DNA from: Deinococcus alpinitundrae
Lineage (GTDB): Bacteria; Deinococcota; Deinococci; Deinococcales; Deinococcaceae
DNA: 64,000 bases
NCBI RefSeq assembly: GCF_009982895.1
Contig: NZ_WXZL01000001.1
Location: 124,001 to 188,000 of the forward strand
Direction: 5' to 3'
Shown here: one piece after another, positions 39,925 to 47,699 of the stretch
Numbering within the stretch: the stretch's first letter is position 1
Layout of the letters: the number at the start of each line of letters is the position of its first letter
The notes under the pieces: model-generated
The model's input: only the letters and a program-made list of their open reading frames with translations
What the model was told of the DNA's origin: nothing
Database searches by the model: none
Program-made: the position numbers and the translations under genes

Positions 39925-41043
39925 TTACGGCGTGTGCAGATACCCGGCAATCGCGTCGGCAATCGCTCCGGCAATCCGGTCACGGTAGGCGGGCAAGGCC
40001 AGCAGCGGGCCTTCGGTGGGACTGCTGCCGAAGCCGATCTCGGTGAGAATGGCCGGGGTGGTGGGGTTCTTGATGACGTAGAAGGCGTCGGACCGGACCC
40101 CTCGGTTGGTGGCGCTGGTGGCCTTGATCAGGCTCTGCTGCACCCTGGCGGCCAGGTCGCGCGAGAAGGCCAGCTTGGCCTGCGCCACCAGGTCGCCCAG
40201 CAGGTTCTGGGCGGTGGTGCTGGCCCGCTTGGTCAGCTCCTGGCCGAGGCTGCCGCCGCCGTTCTCGAAGACCGCTGTGCTGCGGCTGGTGCCCGAGAGC
40301 GGCGCGCCGAAGTAGTAGGTTTCGATGCCCTGGGCGCTGTCTGGCCCCGAGTTGACGTGAATACTGATAAACGCCCCCACCTGACCGTTGTTGGCCAGCC
40401 GGGAGCGGGCGTCGAGGTCCTGGGTCAGATCGGCGCTGATCTGGGTGTCGCCGGTGCGGGTCATGATCACCCGGATGCCGCGCGCTTGCAACTTGGCCCG
40501 TACCCGCAGGGCCACGTCCAGGGTCACGGCCTTCTCGGTGATCCAGCGGCTGGACATCCCCGGAAACACACCGCCGTGCCCCGGATCGATCACCACCGTC
40601 ACGGGTGAGTTGCCTTTGGCGGGGCGGCTGAGGGGCGCGGCAGGCACCGACACTTTCTTGGCGGCGGGCGTCTTGGCCACCCCCAGCGGTACGTCCACCA
40701 CCAGCCGGGCCGGTTGCGTACCGCTGGCGGGCAGCACCTGCACCCTGGGCCTGGCTGCGCCAGGGACCGGGCCGCTGAGCGTCAAGGTCAGGCGGCGGCC
40801 GCTGATCTGGTAGCGGTTCAGACCAGGCACGTTCAGCTTGCCAGATTCGCTGGGCAGCGCGCGGCCGAGTTGAACCGTGTAGCTCTGTCCGCTGAGCTGG
40901 CCCTGGGCGGTGGTGAGGGCAGGCAGATCGAAGACCAGACGGGTGTAGCCCGAGTGGCTGCCGATTCGGGGAGCCGCCGCAGCGGCCAGTGAGAGCAGCG
41001 GGCCGCTGCAGAGCAAAAGGAGAATCACCAGCAAGCGCTTCAC
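39925..41043 (-). CDS. N-acetylmuramoyl-L-alanine amidase (Amidase_3), with AMIN-like N-domain
   Basis: A peptidoglycan amidase that removes stem peptides. After the signal peptide (MKRLLVILLLLCSGPLLSLAAAAA) come a beta-rich AMIN-like region (about 25-125), a Pro/Lys linker, and the zinc domain from about 145. The latter has VVIDPGHGG (His ligand), TEKAVTLDVALRV (Glu ligand), FISIHVNS (His ligand) and AILTEIGFGSS (catalytic Glu). A GTG at 41055 opens the frame earlier but overlaps a TAAAGT -10 element; the GTG at 41043 gives a cleaner signal peptide. Both starts give the same mature protein. Confidence 0.9.
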   Translation of the reverse strand: MKRLLVILLLLCSGPLLSLAAAAAPRIGSHSGYTRLVFDLPALTTAQGQLSGQSYTVQLGRALPSESGKLNVPGLNRYQISGRRLTLTLSGPVPGAARPRVQVLPASGTQPARLVVDVPLGVAKTPAAKKVSVPAAPLSRPAKGNSPVTVVIDPGHGGVFPGMSSRWITEKAVTLDVALRVRAKLQARGIRVIMTRTGDTQISADLTQDLDARSRLANNGQVGAFISIHVNSGPDSAQGIETYYFGAPLSGTSRSTAVFENGGGSLGQELTKRASTTAQNLLGDLVAQAKLAFSRDLAARVQQSLIKATSATNRGVRSDAFYVIKNPTTPAILTEIGFGSSPTEGPLLALPAYRDRIAGAIADAIAGYLHTP

Positions 41044-41113
41044 AAGAAGGGCCACTTTAGCGCCTTCTCATGAAAGGTGAACCTGAAACCCGCGCTCCGC
41101 ACGGCCTCAAGCG

Positions 41114-41153
41114 CTGCTTGCCCCGGCGTGCTGAACTGAACCGGGGCAAGCAG
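41114..41153. repeat. 13-bp perfect inverted repeat between divergent envelope genes
   Basis: CTGCTTGCCCCGG (41114-41126) and CCGGGGCAAGCAG (41141-41153) are exact complements with a 14-nt spacer. They lie between the amidase gene (-) and the OstA-like gene (+), so it is not at the end of any gene. It may be an operator for a dimeric regulator or a transcript hairpin. Confidence 0.6.
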
Positions 41154-41192
41154 ATCAATCCCCCGTCAGCCGCAGGCTTTAAGGTAACGGGC

Positions 41193-41831
41193 ATGAAACG
41201 CGCCCTTCTCGTGTCGGCCCTCTCCCTGATTCCCGCCCTCACCGCGCCCAGTTTGGCCCAGAGCAATTCGGGCACCTCAGCCTTCGGGCTGCAAATCACG
41301 CCGCGCGGCGGCCAGAACCTCAACCTCGCCACCGGCACCACCGATCTACCTCAGGGCGGCACGGTGCGTGACAACAGCGCTGGAATCAAGGTGGTGGCCG
41401 GGTTCATCAGTATTAAGACCGGCGAGAGCCTGAGTGCCACCAGTGCCGTGGTGACCACCCGCCAGGGCGGCACCCTGCACGCCCAGCAAATCACTTACAA
41501 CCAGAAAGCCGGGCTGGTCACGGCCACCGGCGCGCTGAACTATTCCGATAACCGGGTCAAGAACCTCAGCGCCCAGACCATCTACGTGAGTACCCGCAGC
41601 GGCGCGGTGACGGCGGTGGGCACGGTCAGCACCAGCACCCCGGCAGCCACTGCCGCGCAGATGGTGGCGCTGCCCACCAAGTCGGCCATCCTGCTGCGCG
41701 GCGCGGCCAAGGTCAACACGCTCGGCCAGGCGATCAGTGGCGAGAGCATCCTGCTCAATCTGGTGACGGGCCAGGCCCAGACCGAGGCCAGCCAGAACGC
41801 CTTGGCTCCGTTCACGCCCTACCTGCGGTGA
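41193..41831 (+). CDS. OstA/LptA-like exported protein
   Basis: The 212-aa product has a signal peptide (MKRALLVSALSLIPALTAPSLAQ) and a repeated beta-strand organisation. It resembles the OstA/LptA jellyroll: LSATSAVVTTRQGGTLHAQQITYNQKAG, then VTATGALNYSDNRVKNLSAQTIYVS, phrases given by their Gly/Asp turns. LptA moves lipopolysaccharide across the periplasm; Deinococci lack classical LPS, so the cargo here is uncertain. TAAGGT (41180-41185) is 7 nt before the ATG: leaderless. Confidence 0.7.
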   Translation: MKRALLVSALSLIPALTAPSLAQSNSGTSAFGLQITPRGGQNLNLATGTTDLPQGGTVRDNSAGIKVVAGFISIKTGESLSATSAVVTTRQGGTLHAQQITYNQKAGLVTATGALNYSDNRVKNLSAQTIYVSTRSGAVTAVGTVSTSTPAATAAQMVALPTKSAILLRGAAKVNTLGQAISGESILLNLVTGQAQTEASQNALAPFTPYLR

Positions 41832-41865
41832 GCGGCCTGTCAGGATATCCGGCTAAGCTGCGGGC

Positions 41866-42411
41866 ATGCACGTTCTCCTCTCCAGACCTGGTGCGCCCAG
41901 ATTAGGGAAACCCACCAGCGCACTGCCCTTGCTGCTGGCGGCCGTATTGACGGGCGGCACCCTAGCCCAGCCAGCTGCCACCCGGCAAGGCCGCTACCGT
42001 CTCGCCGTGCCCGCTGGGGCCAAAACCCTGGTCGTCTCGCGGGGCAACTCGGCGCTGGCCCTGACCGAGCTGCCTGCCGGACTCAAACAGGTAACCTTCA
42101 AGCTCAGCGTCTCGGCAGCTAAGTACAGCGATACGCTGACCACCGCCTCAGGCAGCGCCACCACCCGTTTCGTCGGCCCCTTCGCTCTCTCGCCGGTGCC
42201 GGGCGGTGCGCTGAAGCCCGCGCTCAATACCTGGAAACTGCTGTGGAACAGCACCCAACCCGGCACCAGCAGTTTTACCTTCACCCTGAACGGCAAGGCC
42301 ATGACTGGCAGCGAGGCCGCCCAGCCGTTCAAGGTGCGAGTGCTGTTCAGCAACAAGACCCCTACCCAGCTCAAAAGCCGGATGACGCTGCGCCCGCCCC
42401 GGATTCCCTGA
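41866..42411 (+). CDS. Exported protein of unknown function
   Basis: The 181-aa product has a signal peptide after an N-terminal extension (hydrophobic segment about residues 19-35, [16 protein letters not shown]) and a beta-rich mature chain with no Cys and no motif I recognise. TAAGCT (41854-41859) lies 6 nt before the ATG: leaderless. It follows the OstA-like gene after 34 bp on the same strand and may share envelope work with it, but it has its own promoter. Confidence 0.7.
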   Translation: MHVLLSRPGAPRLGKPTSALPLLLAAVLTGGTLAQPAATRQGRYRLAVPAGAKTLVVSRGNSALALTELPAGLKQVTFKLSVSAAKYSDTLTTASGSATTRFVGPFALSPVPGGALKPALNTWKLLWNSTQPGTSSFTFTLNGKAMTGSEAAQPFKVRVLFSNKTPTQLKSRMTLRPPRIP

Positions 42412-42420
42412 GGAGAGCAG

Positions 42421-42449
42421 CGGTCAAAAAAGCGCTTCTTGTTTGACCG
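42421..42449. repeat. Inverted repeat after the exported protein gene
   Basis: CGGTCAAA (42421-42428) pairs with TTTGACCG (42442-42449), with an AAGCGCTT palindrome in the loop. It lies just after a stop codon and may serve as a terminator, although no T-run follows. Confidence 0.45.
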
Positions 42450-42591
42450 AGCGGGCAGACCTGAGCGTGCCGTTGTGCCCAGGAACCGAGAGAGTGAATG
42501 AGCGTACGAAGTTGGGAGGACGGACGACTGAGCGTGCTCGCGGCTCGCTTGTTCATTCGGACAACTACCCCCGTGCCCTAAACTGAATGCC

Positions 42592-43065
42592 GTGATTGAC
42601 CTGGTGATTCGGAAGAAGCCGCCTGCGGGCCTGCGGCCAGTCCTGCGGGCGGGGCTGATGGCCACCCTGCACCATTTCGGAATGGCGGAGAAGGAAGTGA
42701 CGGTGGTGCTGGTCTCGGACCGGGCCATCCGGGCACTGAAACTGGAGCACTGGGGCGAAGACGCCGCCACCGACGTGCTGAGTTTCCCGACCTGGGAGCC
42801 GGGTGATCCGTTCGTGCCGCCGCACCTGGGCGACATCATCATCAGCCTCGACACCGCCCAGCGCCAGGCCGACGCACGCGGCCACAGCTTGAGCCGTGAG
42901 GTGGCGCTGCTGGCGAGTCACGGCCTGACCCATCTGGTCGGTTATGATCATCCGCACGCCGAGGGGCTGGGCTTCGAGGAGGGTGCCCAGGGAGCCGAGT
43001 GGCAGGTGTTTCACGACGCCTGGCAAGCGGCGCAGACGGTGCTGGAGGCCGACCTGACCCTGTGA
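42592..43065 (+). CDS. ybeY: Endoribonuclease YbeY
   Basis: YbeY is a metal-dependent RNase for 16S rRNA 3' maturation and ribosome quality control. The 157-aa protein has the zinc motif HGLTHLVGYDHPHAE (His-x3-His-x5-His, about 114-128) and the earlier DRAIRALKLEHWG and TDVLSFP. The GTG at 42592 is 7 nt after TAAACT (42579-42584): leaderless. The stop overlaps the GTG of dgkA by 4 nt; this YbeY-DgkA-CorC-Cdd gene order is common in bacteria. Confidence 0.94.
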   Translation: MIDLVIRKKPPAGLRPVLRAGLMATLHHFGMAEKEVTVVLVSDRAIRALKLEHWGEDAATDVLSFPTWEPGDPFVPPHLGDIIISLDTAQRQADARGHSLSREVALLASHGLTHLVGYDHPHAEGLGFEEGAQGAEWQVFHDAWQAAQTVLEADLTL

Positions 43066-43451
43066 AGCCCGCACCTTCCGCCTCGGCACTGAGCTGGCGG
43101 CGCTGGTGGCGCTCAGCGGGTTTTGCCTGGGCGGGAATACGCCGCACCTGGCAGACCCAGCCGAATTTCAGAATCGAGGTGTGGCTGGGAATGCTGGCCA
43201 GCGGACTGTGTCTGGCGCTGCGTGTCTCCCCTGCCCCGGTGCTGCTGTGCTGCGCACTGGTGCTGAGTCTCGAACTCGTCAACACGGCCGCTGAGGCGCT
43301 CACCGACCTGATCAGCCCCGGGCCACACCCGCTGGCCGAAGCCGCCAAGGACGCGGCGGCGGGCGCGGTCCTGGTCGCCAGTATCGGAAGCGTGCTGGTG
43401 GGCGCAGCGGTGCTGCTGCCGCCGCTGATTACCTTAATCTGGCTGCCCTGA
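43062..43451 (+). CDS. dgkA: Diacylglycerol kinase, prokaryotic type
   Basis: An integral membrane kinase that returns diacylglycerol to phosphatidic acid, or in many Gram-positives phosphorylates undecaprenol. The 129-aa protein has the small trimeric-DgkA pattern: an amphipathic N-terminus (FAWAGIRRTWQTQPNFRIE), three hydrophobic helices and the catalytic ELVNTAAEALTDL (Glu, Asn, Glu). It starts with GTG overlapping the ybeY stop, so the two are coupled. Confidence 0.9.
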   Translation: MKPAPSASALSWRRWWRSAGFAWAGIRRTWQTQPNFRIEVWLGMLASGLCLALRVSPAPVLLCCALVLSLELVNTAAEALTDLISPGPHPLAEAAKDAAAGAVLVASIGSVLVGAAVLLPPLITLIWLP

Positions 43452-43524
43452 TCCAGGCACGGTGGGCTGAGTGGCCGCGACGCTTCTTGTCAGCGCATGT
43501 CTGATAGGCACTCTAAGCACGTGC

Positions 43525-43530
43525 TATACT
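43525..43530 (+). promoter_or_regulatory. Predicted -10 element before the CNNM transporter leader
   Basis: TATACT, the consensus form, stands 9 nt before the ATG of a 27-codon leader ORF and about 148 nt before the transporter gene. Confidence 0.5.
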
Positions 43531-43539
43531 CCGTCTCAG

Positions 43540-43623
43540 ATGGACGAACTTTCCCGTCGTGGTCGCCTTAAGTGGCCGCCTGGCGAACAGAAAGGAACGG
43601 TTCAGAACGCAAACAACAGCTGA
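43540..43623 (+). CDS. Possible leader ORF, 27 codons, upstream of the CNNM transporter
   Basis: The ORF encodes MDELSRRGRLKWPPGEQ followed by ten more polar residues and TGA. Its ATG is placed near the expected 5' end of the transcript from TATACT (43525-43530). It contains a Trp-Pro-Pro-Gly sequence, a known slow site for ribosomes. The ORF ends 54 nt before the transporter start, where a hairpin replaces the ribosome binding site. Whether it is translated is unproven; it could be chance. Confidence 0.35.
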   Translation: MDELSRRGRLKWPPGEQKGTVQNANNS

Positions 43624-43656
43624 TACGCCCGGAGTCTTTGTGCCCGTGTCGGCTGA

Positions 43657-43671
43657 GGCGCTGGGAGCGCC
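43657..43671 (+). promoter_or_regulatory. Hairpin directly before the transporter start codon
   Basis: GGCGCT-GGG-AGCGCC forms a 6-bp stem ending 6 nt before the ATG at 43678, where a Shine-Dalgarno would be expected. It could restrict initiation. Confidence 0.45.
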
Positions 43672-43677
43672 GCACAG

Positions 43678-45039
43678 ATGAATGATTGGATTGGAGTCGG
43701 TGCCCTGGTGCTGCTGGTGCTGCTCAACGGGTTTTTTGTGGCCGTCGAATACGCGCTGGTCAGTGTGCGGCGCACCCGTATCGACCAGCTGGCCGAGGAC
43801 GGCTCGGCGGCGGCGCGCACGGTGCAGCAGGTGCTCACCCACCTCGACCAGTACATCGCAGCGGTGCAGCTCGGCGTCAGCATGATGAGCCTCCTCATCG
43901 GCTTTATCGCCGAACCGGCCATCGAGCACCTGTCGCACCCGCTGTTCACGGGGCTGGGCGTGCCGGAGCGGTGGCTCACACCGTTCTCGTTCGGGCTGGC
44001 CTTCATCATCTCGACCACCCTGCACATCGTCTTCGGCGAACTGTTTCCCAAGTCAGCAGCCTTGCAGCGCAGCGAACGGGTAGCGATGCTGTTCGCACCG
44101 CCGCTGGTGGCCTTCACCACCGTCTTCAGGCCGGTGATTTTCGTGCTCAACGCCTTCGGGCGGGTGGTGCTGCGGACCTTCGGCTTTCACCCGGTAGCCG
44201 GGCACCACACCAGCTACTCGGAAGAGGAAATCCGCATGATCGTCTCGGCCAGCTCGCAGGAAGGCGTGCTCGAAGACGACGAGCGCGATCTGGTCTACAA
44301 CGTCTTCGATCTCTCGGACACGGTGGTGCGCAGCGTGCTGACCCCGCGCGGCGAGATGATCGTCGCCGACGGCGCGGCCCCCATCCGGCGCTTGCTCGAA
44401 CTCAACACCGAGCACGGCTACTCGCGGGTGCCGGTCTATCAGGACAATCCCGACAACATCGTGGGGGTCGCGCACACCAATGACGTGCTCCAGCACCTCG
44501 AAGACCTCGACCAGATGACGGTGGCCGAACTGATGCGCCCCACCTTCTATGTGCCCGAGAGCATGAGCATCAAGGATCTCCTCACCAAGATGCGCCAGCG
44601 CAAGTCTCACCTGGCGATTGTGGTGGACGAGTTCGGCGGCACCTCGGGCCTGGTCACGCTGGAAGACGCCCTGGAAGAGATCGTGGGCGAGATCTACGAT
44701 GAGACCGACGAGGAAGAAGAACCGCTGGTGCAGCAGCTCGCCGAAAATGTCTACCTGATGGACGCTTCTCTGACGGTGGACCAGGCCGAAACCTACCTGG
44801 GCGACGCCCTGGAAGACGAGGAAGGCGAGTTCGAGACACTGGCTGGCTTCATTACCAACCACTTCGGCGACATTCCCGAGGTGGGGGCCGAATTCGTTCA
44901 TCAGGGCTGGCTGTTTGCCGTCGAGGAAGCCGACGAGCGCCGCGTTTCGAAGGTGCGAGTGAGCCGTGCCACAAGCGAGCTGTCCGAGGAGAATCATGAC
45001 CCAGTCCATAAAGAAGCCGTCCACAAATCCGCACCCTGA
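43678..45039 (+). CDS. CNNM/CorC-HlyC family membrane transporter
   Basis: The 453-aa protein has the DUF21/CNNM transmembrane domain (about 1-190, with NGFFVAVEYALVSVRRTRIDQL and VFGELFPKS). A CBS-domain pair follows (about 205-330, with RVPVYQDNPDNIVGVAH and AIVVDEFGGTSGLVTLEDALEEIVGEI), then a CorC_HlyC domain (about 350-430). Members move magnesium or other divalent cations, often outward; the older name hemolysin is misleading. There is no Shine-Dalgarno. A 150-nt leader with a small ORF and hairpin precedes it. The 3' end overlaps cdd by 44 nt. Confidence 0.92.
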   Translation: MNDWIGVGALVLLVLLNGFFVAVEYALVSVRRTRIDQLAEDGSAAARTVQQVLTHLDQYIAAVQLGVSMMSLLIGFIAEPAIEHLSHPLFTGLGVPERWLTPFSFGLAFIISTTLHIVFGELFPKSAALQRSERVAMLFAPPLVAFTTVFRPVIFVLNAFGRVVLRTFGFHPVAGHHTSYSEEEIRMIVSASSQEGVLEDDERDLVYNVFDLSDTVVRSVLTPRGEMIVADGAAPIRRLLELNTEHGYSRVPVYQDNPDNIVGVAHTNDVLQHLEDLDQMTVAELMRPTFYVPESMSIKDLLTKMRQRKSHLAIVVDEFGGTSGLVTLEDALEEIVGEIYDETDEEEEPLVQQLAENVYLMDASLTVDQAETYLGDALEDEEGEFETLAGFITNHFGDIPEVGAEFVHQGWLFAVEEADERRVSKVRVSRATSELSEENHDPVHKEAVHKSAP

Positions 45040-45412
45040 TCCTGAACTGCTGGCCGCCGCGAAAGCCGCCTTTGAGCGGGCCTACGCGCCCTACAGCCAC
45101 TTTAAGGTGGGCGCGGCGCTGCGCTGCACTGACGGCCAGGTGTTCGCTGGGGCCAATGTCGAGAACGCCAGCTACGGCCTGGGCCGCTGTGCCGAGCAGT
45201 CGGCCATTCAGGCGATGGCGAGCGCAGGCGAGCGCGGGTTTACCGAACTGGTGGTCTACGCCGACGCCCCCACGCCCGCCACGCCCTGCGGAGCCTGCCG
45301 CCAGGTCCTGTTCGAGTTCAGCCCCGCCGCCCAGGTGTTTTGCGTGAATGCTCAGGGTCAGGTGCTCAGCCACGCGGTGGCTGACTTTCTGCCGCACGCC
45401 TTTCAGCTCTAA
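44996..45412 (+). CDS. cdd: Cytidine deaminase
   Basis: Cdd turns cytidine and deoxycytidine into uridine forms for salvage. The 138-aa homotetrameric-type enzyme has GANVENASYGLGRCAEQSA (zinc Cys and catalytic Glu) and TPCGACRQVLFEF (two zinc Cys). The ATG at 44996 has GAGGAG 4 nt upstream and lies inside the end of the transporter gene. An N-terminal tail of about 15 polar residues precedes the fold. Confidence 0.95.
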   Translation: MTQSIKKPSTNPHPDPELLAAAKAAFERAYAPYSHFKVGAALRCTDGQVFAGANVENASYGLGRCAEQSAIQAMASAGERGFTELVVYADAPTPATPCGACRQVLFEFSPAAQVFCVNAQGQVLSHAVADFLPHAFQL

Positions 45413-45577
45413 AAGGGCTGAAAGCCAGAAATTAGATAAAGATTATATGAGAGATTCATGTGGGGAATTAATTCACAAAGAGCCGTTTTTCTCCGTTTGG
45501 AACGCACTCTCTGAAAAGTGAGGATTGGGTGCTGTTCAAACACTCATCTCCACATGAAGGCTTGCTCAAATAGAGGC
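45413..45577. other. AT-rich spacer before the CAP lipoprotein gene
   Basis: Base composition is markedly lower in GC from 45420 to 45500. A TTTCAGC/GCTGAAA hairpin (about 45400-45424) spans the end of cdd and may end its transcript. A 24-codon ATG ORF (45447-45521) is present but has neither ribosome binding site nor well-placed -10. Confidence 0.4.
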
Positions 45578-46390
45578 ATGTCGAACCCCACCTTTCAACG
45601 CTGCGCTGCGCTGCTCACGCTGGCCTTCAGCTTGGCCGCCTGCAGCACCCTGCCCACCCCGCACGCCAGCATGCCGAGTCTGACTGGCGGCCCGACCAGA
45701 GTCGGCTCGCTGGGACTGGCCGCCAGCAGCACCCTGATCGTAGGCCAGAGCAAGACCTTCAGCGTGTACGTGGGGAGCCAACCGGCCACCCCTGGTCAGC
45801 TCACCTGGACGACCAGCAACGCGGGCGTCGTCAGCGTGACCCAGGGCGGCACTGCCAGGGCGATCAGTGCGGGCAGCGCCACCGTGCGGGCCGCACTCAC
45901 CGGGTCGCCGTCGGCCTTCATCGATTTCCCGGTAACGGTAACGGCAGCCAACACTCCGGCCCCAACGTCGACCAGCAGCGCCTACGCCCAACGGGTGCTG
46001 GCCCTCACCAACGCCGCACGCGCCACCGCGCGCACCTGCGGTAGTGTCAGCGCACCCGCCGTGCCTGCCCTGAGCCTGAGTTCGCAGCTCACGGCGGCCT
46101 CGCAGGCCCACGCCAGCGACATGGCCAACCTGAATTATTTCAGCCACACCAGCCAGGACGGGCGCACTTTCGATCAGCGCATCAGCGCCGCCGGATACTT
46201 GTGGAGTTCGGTGGGCGAGAACATCGCCGCTGGGCAGCCCACGCCCGAAGCGGTGGTGGCCGGATGGCTCAGTTCGCCGGGCCACTGCACCAACCTGATG
46301 AGCGCGCGCTTTACTCAGATGGGCCTGGGCTACGCGGCGGGCGGCAGCTACGGCGCGTACTGGGTGCAGGATTTCGGTAAGCCGCGCTGA
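45578..46390 (+). CDS. CAP (SCP/PR1) domain lipoprotein with bacterial Ig-like domain
   Basis: The 270-aa product has a lipobox LAAC (Cys22) after MSNPTFQRCAALLTLAFS. A BIG_2-like Ig domain follows at about 45-128 (STLIVGQSKTFSVYV ... WTTSNAGVVSVTQGGTARAISAGSATVRA). The C-terminal CAP domain (about 140-270) has TNAARA, HASDMANLNYFSHTSQDGRT, SVGENIAAG and WLSSPGHCTNLM, with the conserved His, Glu and His. CAP proteins have varied roles; bacterial forms are little known. Upstream in-frame ATGs exist (45518, 45554), but 45578 gives the normal lipoprotein signal. Confidence 0.88.
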   Translation: MSNPTFQRCAALLTLAFSLAACSTLPTPHASMPSLTGGPTRVGSLGLAASSTLIVGQSKTFSVYVGSQPATPGQLTWTTSNAGVVSVTQGGTARAISAGSATVRAALTGSPSAFIDFPVTVTAANTPAPTSTSSAYAQRVLALTNAARATARTCGSVSAPAVPALSLSSQLTAASQAHASDMANLNYFSHTSQDGRTFDQRISAAGYLWSSVGENIAAGQPTPEAVVAGWLSSPGHCTNLMSARFTQMGLGYAAGGSYGAYWVQDFGKPR

Positions 46391-46451
46391 GCAGAGCGAA
46401 CTGACCTGCTCGACTTGAACGGTGGGGCGCTCCCCGGATTCGCGGAGCGCC

Positions 46452-47540
46452 TCACTGGTTGTAGTTGATGCTGCCCTTGGCCACCAGCCCCAGATCGACT
46501 TCCCGGCTCTTACCGCCGTTGCTGAGGGTCAGCTTGACCCGCTCACCGACCTGTCGGCGGCGCAGCTCAAAGATCACGTCGTTGCTGCTGCGGGTGCGAA
46601 TGCCGTCCACGGCAGTGATGGTGTCGCCCAGAGCGGTGAGCTGATTCTTGGCGTCGTAGGCGGCCCCGCGCACGCCTGCTGCCGCCGCCGGGCCGCCTGG
46701 CACCACCGCCGAGACCACACCGCCGGAGGGCGAGGTCGCTCCATCGTGCTGGCCGTCGAACACCAGCCCCACGGCCGGAACGTCGCGCTTCTGGCCCGCT
46801 TCGAGGGCCTGCACCAGTGGCCCGGTGCGGGTCACCGGTACGGCGTAGGAAGTGATGGTCTTGCCCTCGTCGTTGACCCGCACGTAGCTGACCACGCCCA
46901 TGACCTCACCCTGGGCATTCAGGATCGGGCCGCCACTGTCGCCGGGAGCCAGCGGCGCGCTCATTTCCAGGGTGTTCTGGGGAAAGTCGGCCTGACCGGC
47001 GCGCGCGCCCAGCCTCAGCAGTCTGCCGATGCGGGCCTGGAGAAAGTCGCCGCCGCTGTTGCCGATGGCCAGCACGCCCTCACCGATGCGCGGCGAACTG
47101 GCGGCCAGTTTGAGAAACGGCAGCGGGCGGCGGACGTCGATCTTGAGCAGCGCCACGTCGGCAGCGTTGTCGAAGGCCGTGACACGGGCGCGGTAGACCT
47201 GCCCGCTGAGGGTTTTGACCCGGATGAGCTGCGCGCCGTCGACCACATGGTAGGCGGTCATCACCTCGCCGTCGCCGGAAATCAGAAAGCCGGTGCCGAG
47301 GCCACCCTCCAAGCCGCCGCTGCGCGAGGGGCTGAGCTGATCAATCTGCACGGTGGCCGGGCGCGATTGCCCGAACAGGGCGCGGGTGGCCTGCGGCAGT
47401 GGATCGGCCAGCGGTGCAACCTGGGTCTGGGCCTCGGGCGGCGCGGCGAAGCGCCCCAGTGCGCCTGGCGTCTGCTGCGGCAGGAAATACGCTGCTCCGG
47501 CGATCAGCAGCAGGGTGGCGGGCCAGGGAGAGATTTTCAT
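46452..47540 (-). CDS. HtrA/DegP-like serine protease with PDZ domain
   Basis: The 362-aa envelope protease has an N-terminal membrane anchor or signal (about 6-21). The trypsin-like domain has the His in TAYHVVDG, the Asp in DVALLKI and the Ser in APGDSGGPIL. One PDZ domain follows, about 255-350 (VSAVVPGGPAAAAGV ... GDTITAVDGIRTRSSNDV). HtrA proteases degrade misfolded periplasmic proteins. A basic Pro/Gln-rich linker precedes the protease domain. It converges on the CAP lipoprotein gene. No Shine-Dalgarno is clear; a TAGAGT lies 23 nt before the ATG. Confidence 0.93.
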   Translation of the reverse strand: MKISPWPATLLLIAGAAYFLPQQTPGALGRFAAPPEAQTQVAPLADPLPQATRALFGQSRPATVQIDQLSPSRSGGLEGGLGTGFLISGDGEVMTAYHVVDGAQLIRVKTLSGQVYRARVTAFDNAADVALLKIDVRRPLPFLKLAASSPRIGEGVLAIGNSGGDFLQARIGRLLRLGARAGQADFPQNTLEMSAPLAPGDSGGPILNAQGEVMGVVSYVRVNDEGKTITSYAVPVTRTGPLVQALEAGQKRDVPAVGLVFDGQHDGATSPSGGVVSAVVPGGPAAAAGVRGAAYDAKNQLTALGDTITAVDGIRTRSSNDVIFELRRRQVGERVKLTLSNGGKSREVDLGLVAKGSINYNQ

Positions 47541-47699
47541 GGCTGGACTTTCATCGCTCGGTCAACTCTAGCGCCGCAGCGGGTGACCCAAGCGTGCCGC
47601 GTCGCACGGTGCGCCCCGGTCCGGCGCCAGAACAGGGAACGGAAACGGGGGTACACCCACTGTCAGGAGTTTGCACGAGGCTCTTTCTATACTGGGGGC

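Noticed and set aside
45447..45521. 24-codon ORF before the CAP lipoprotein gene
   Set aside because: No ribosome binding site, no -10 at the usual distance, and AT-rich codons unlike the neighbours.
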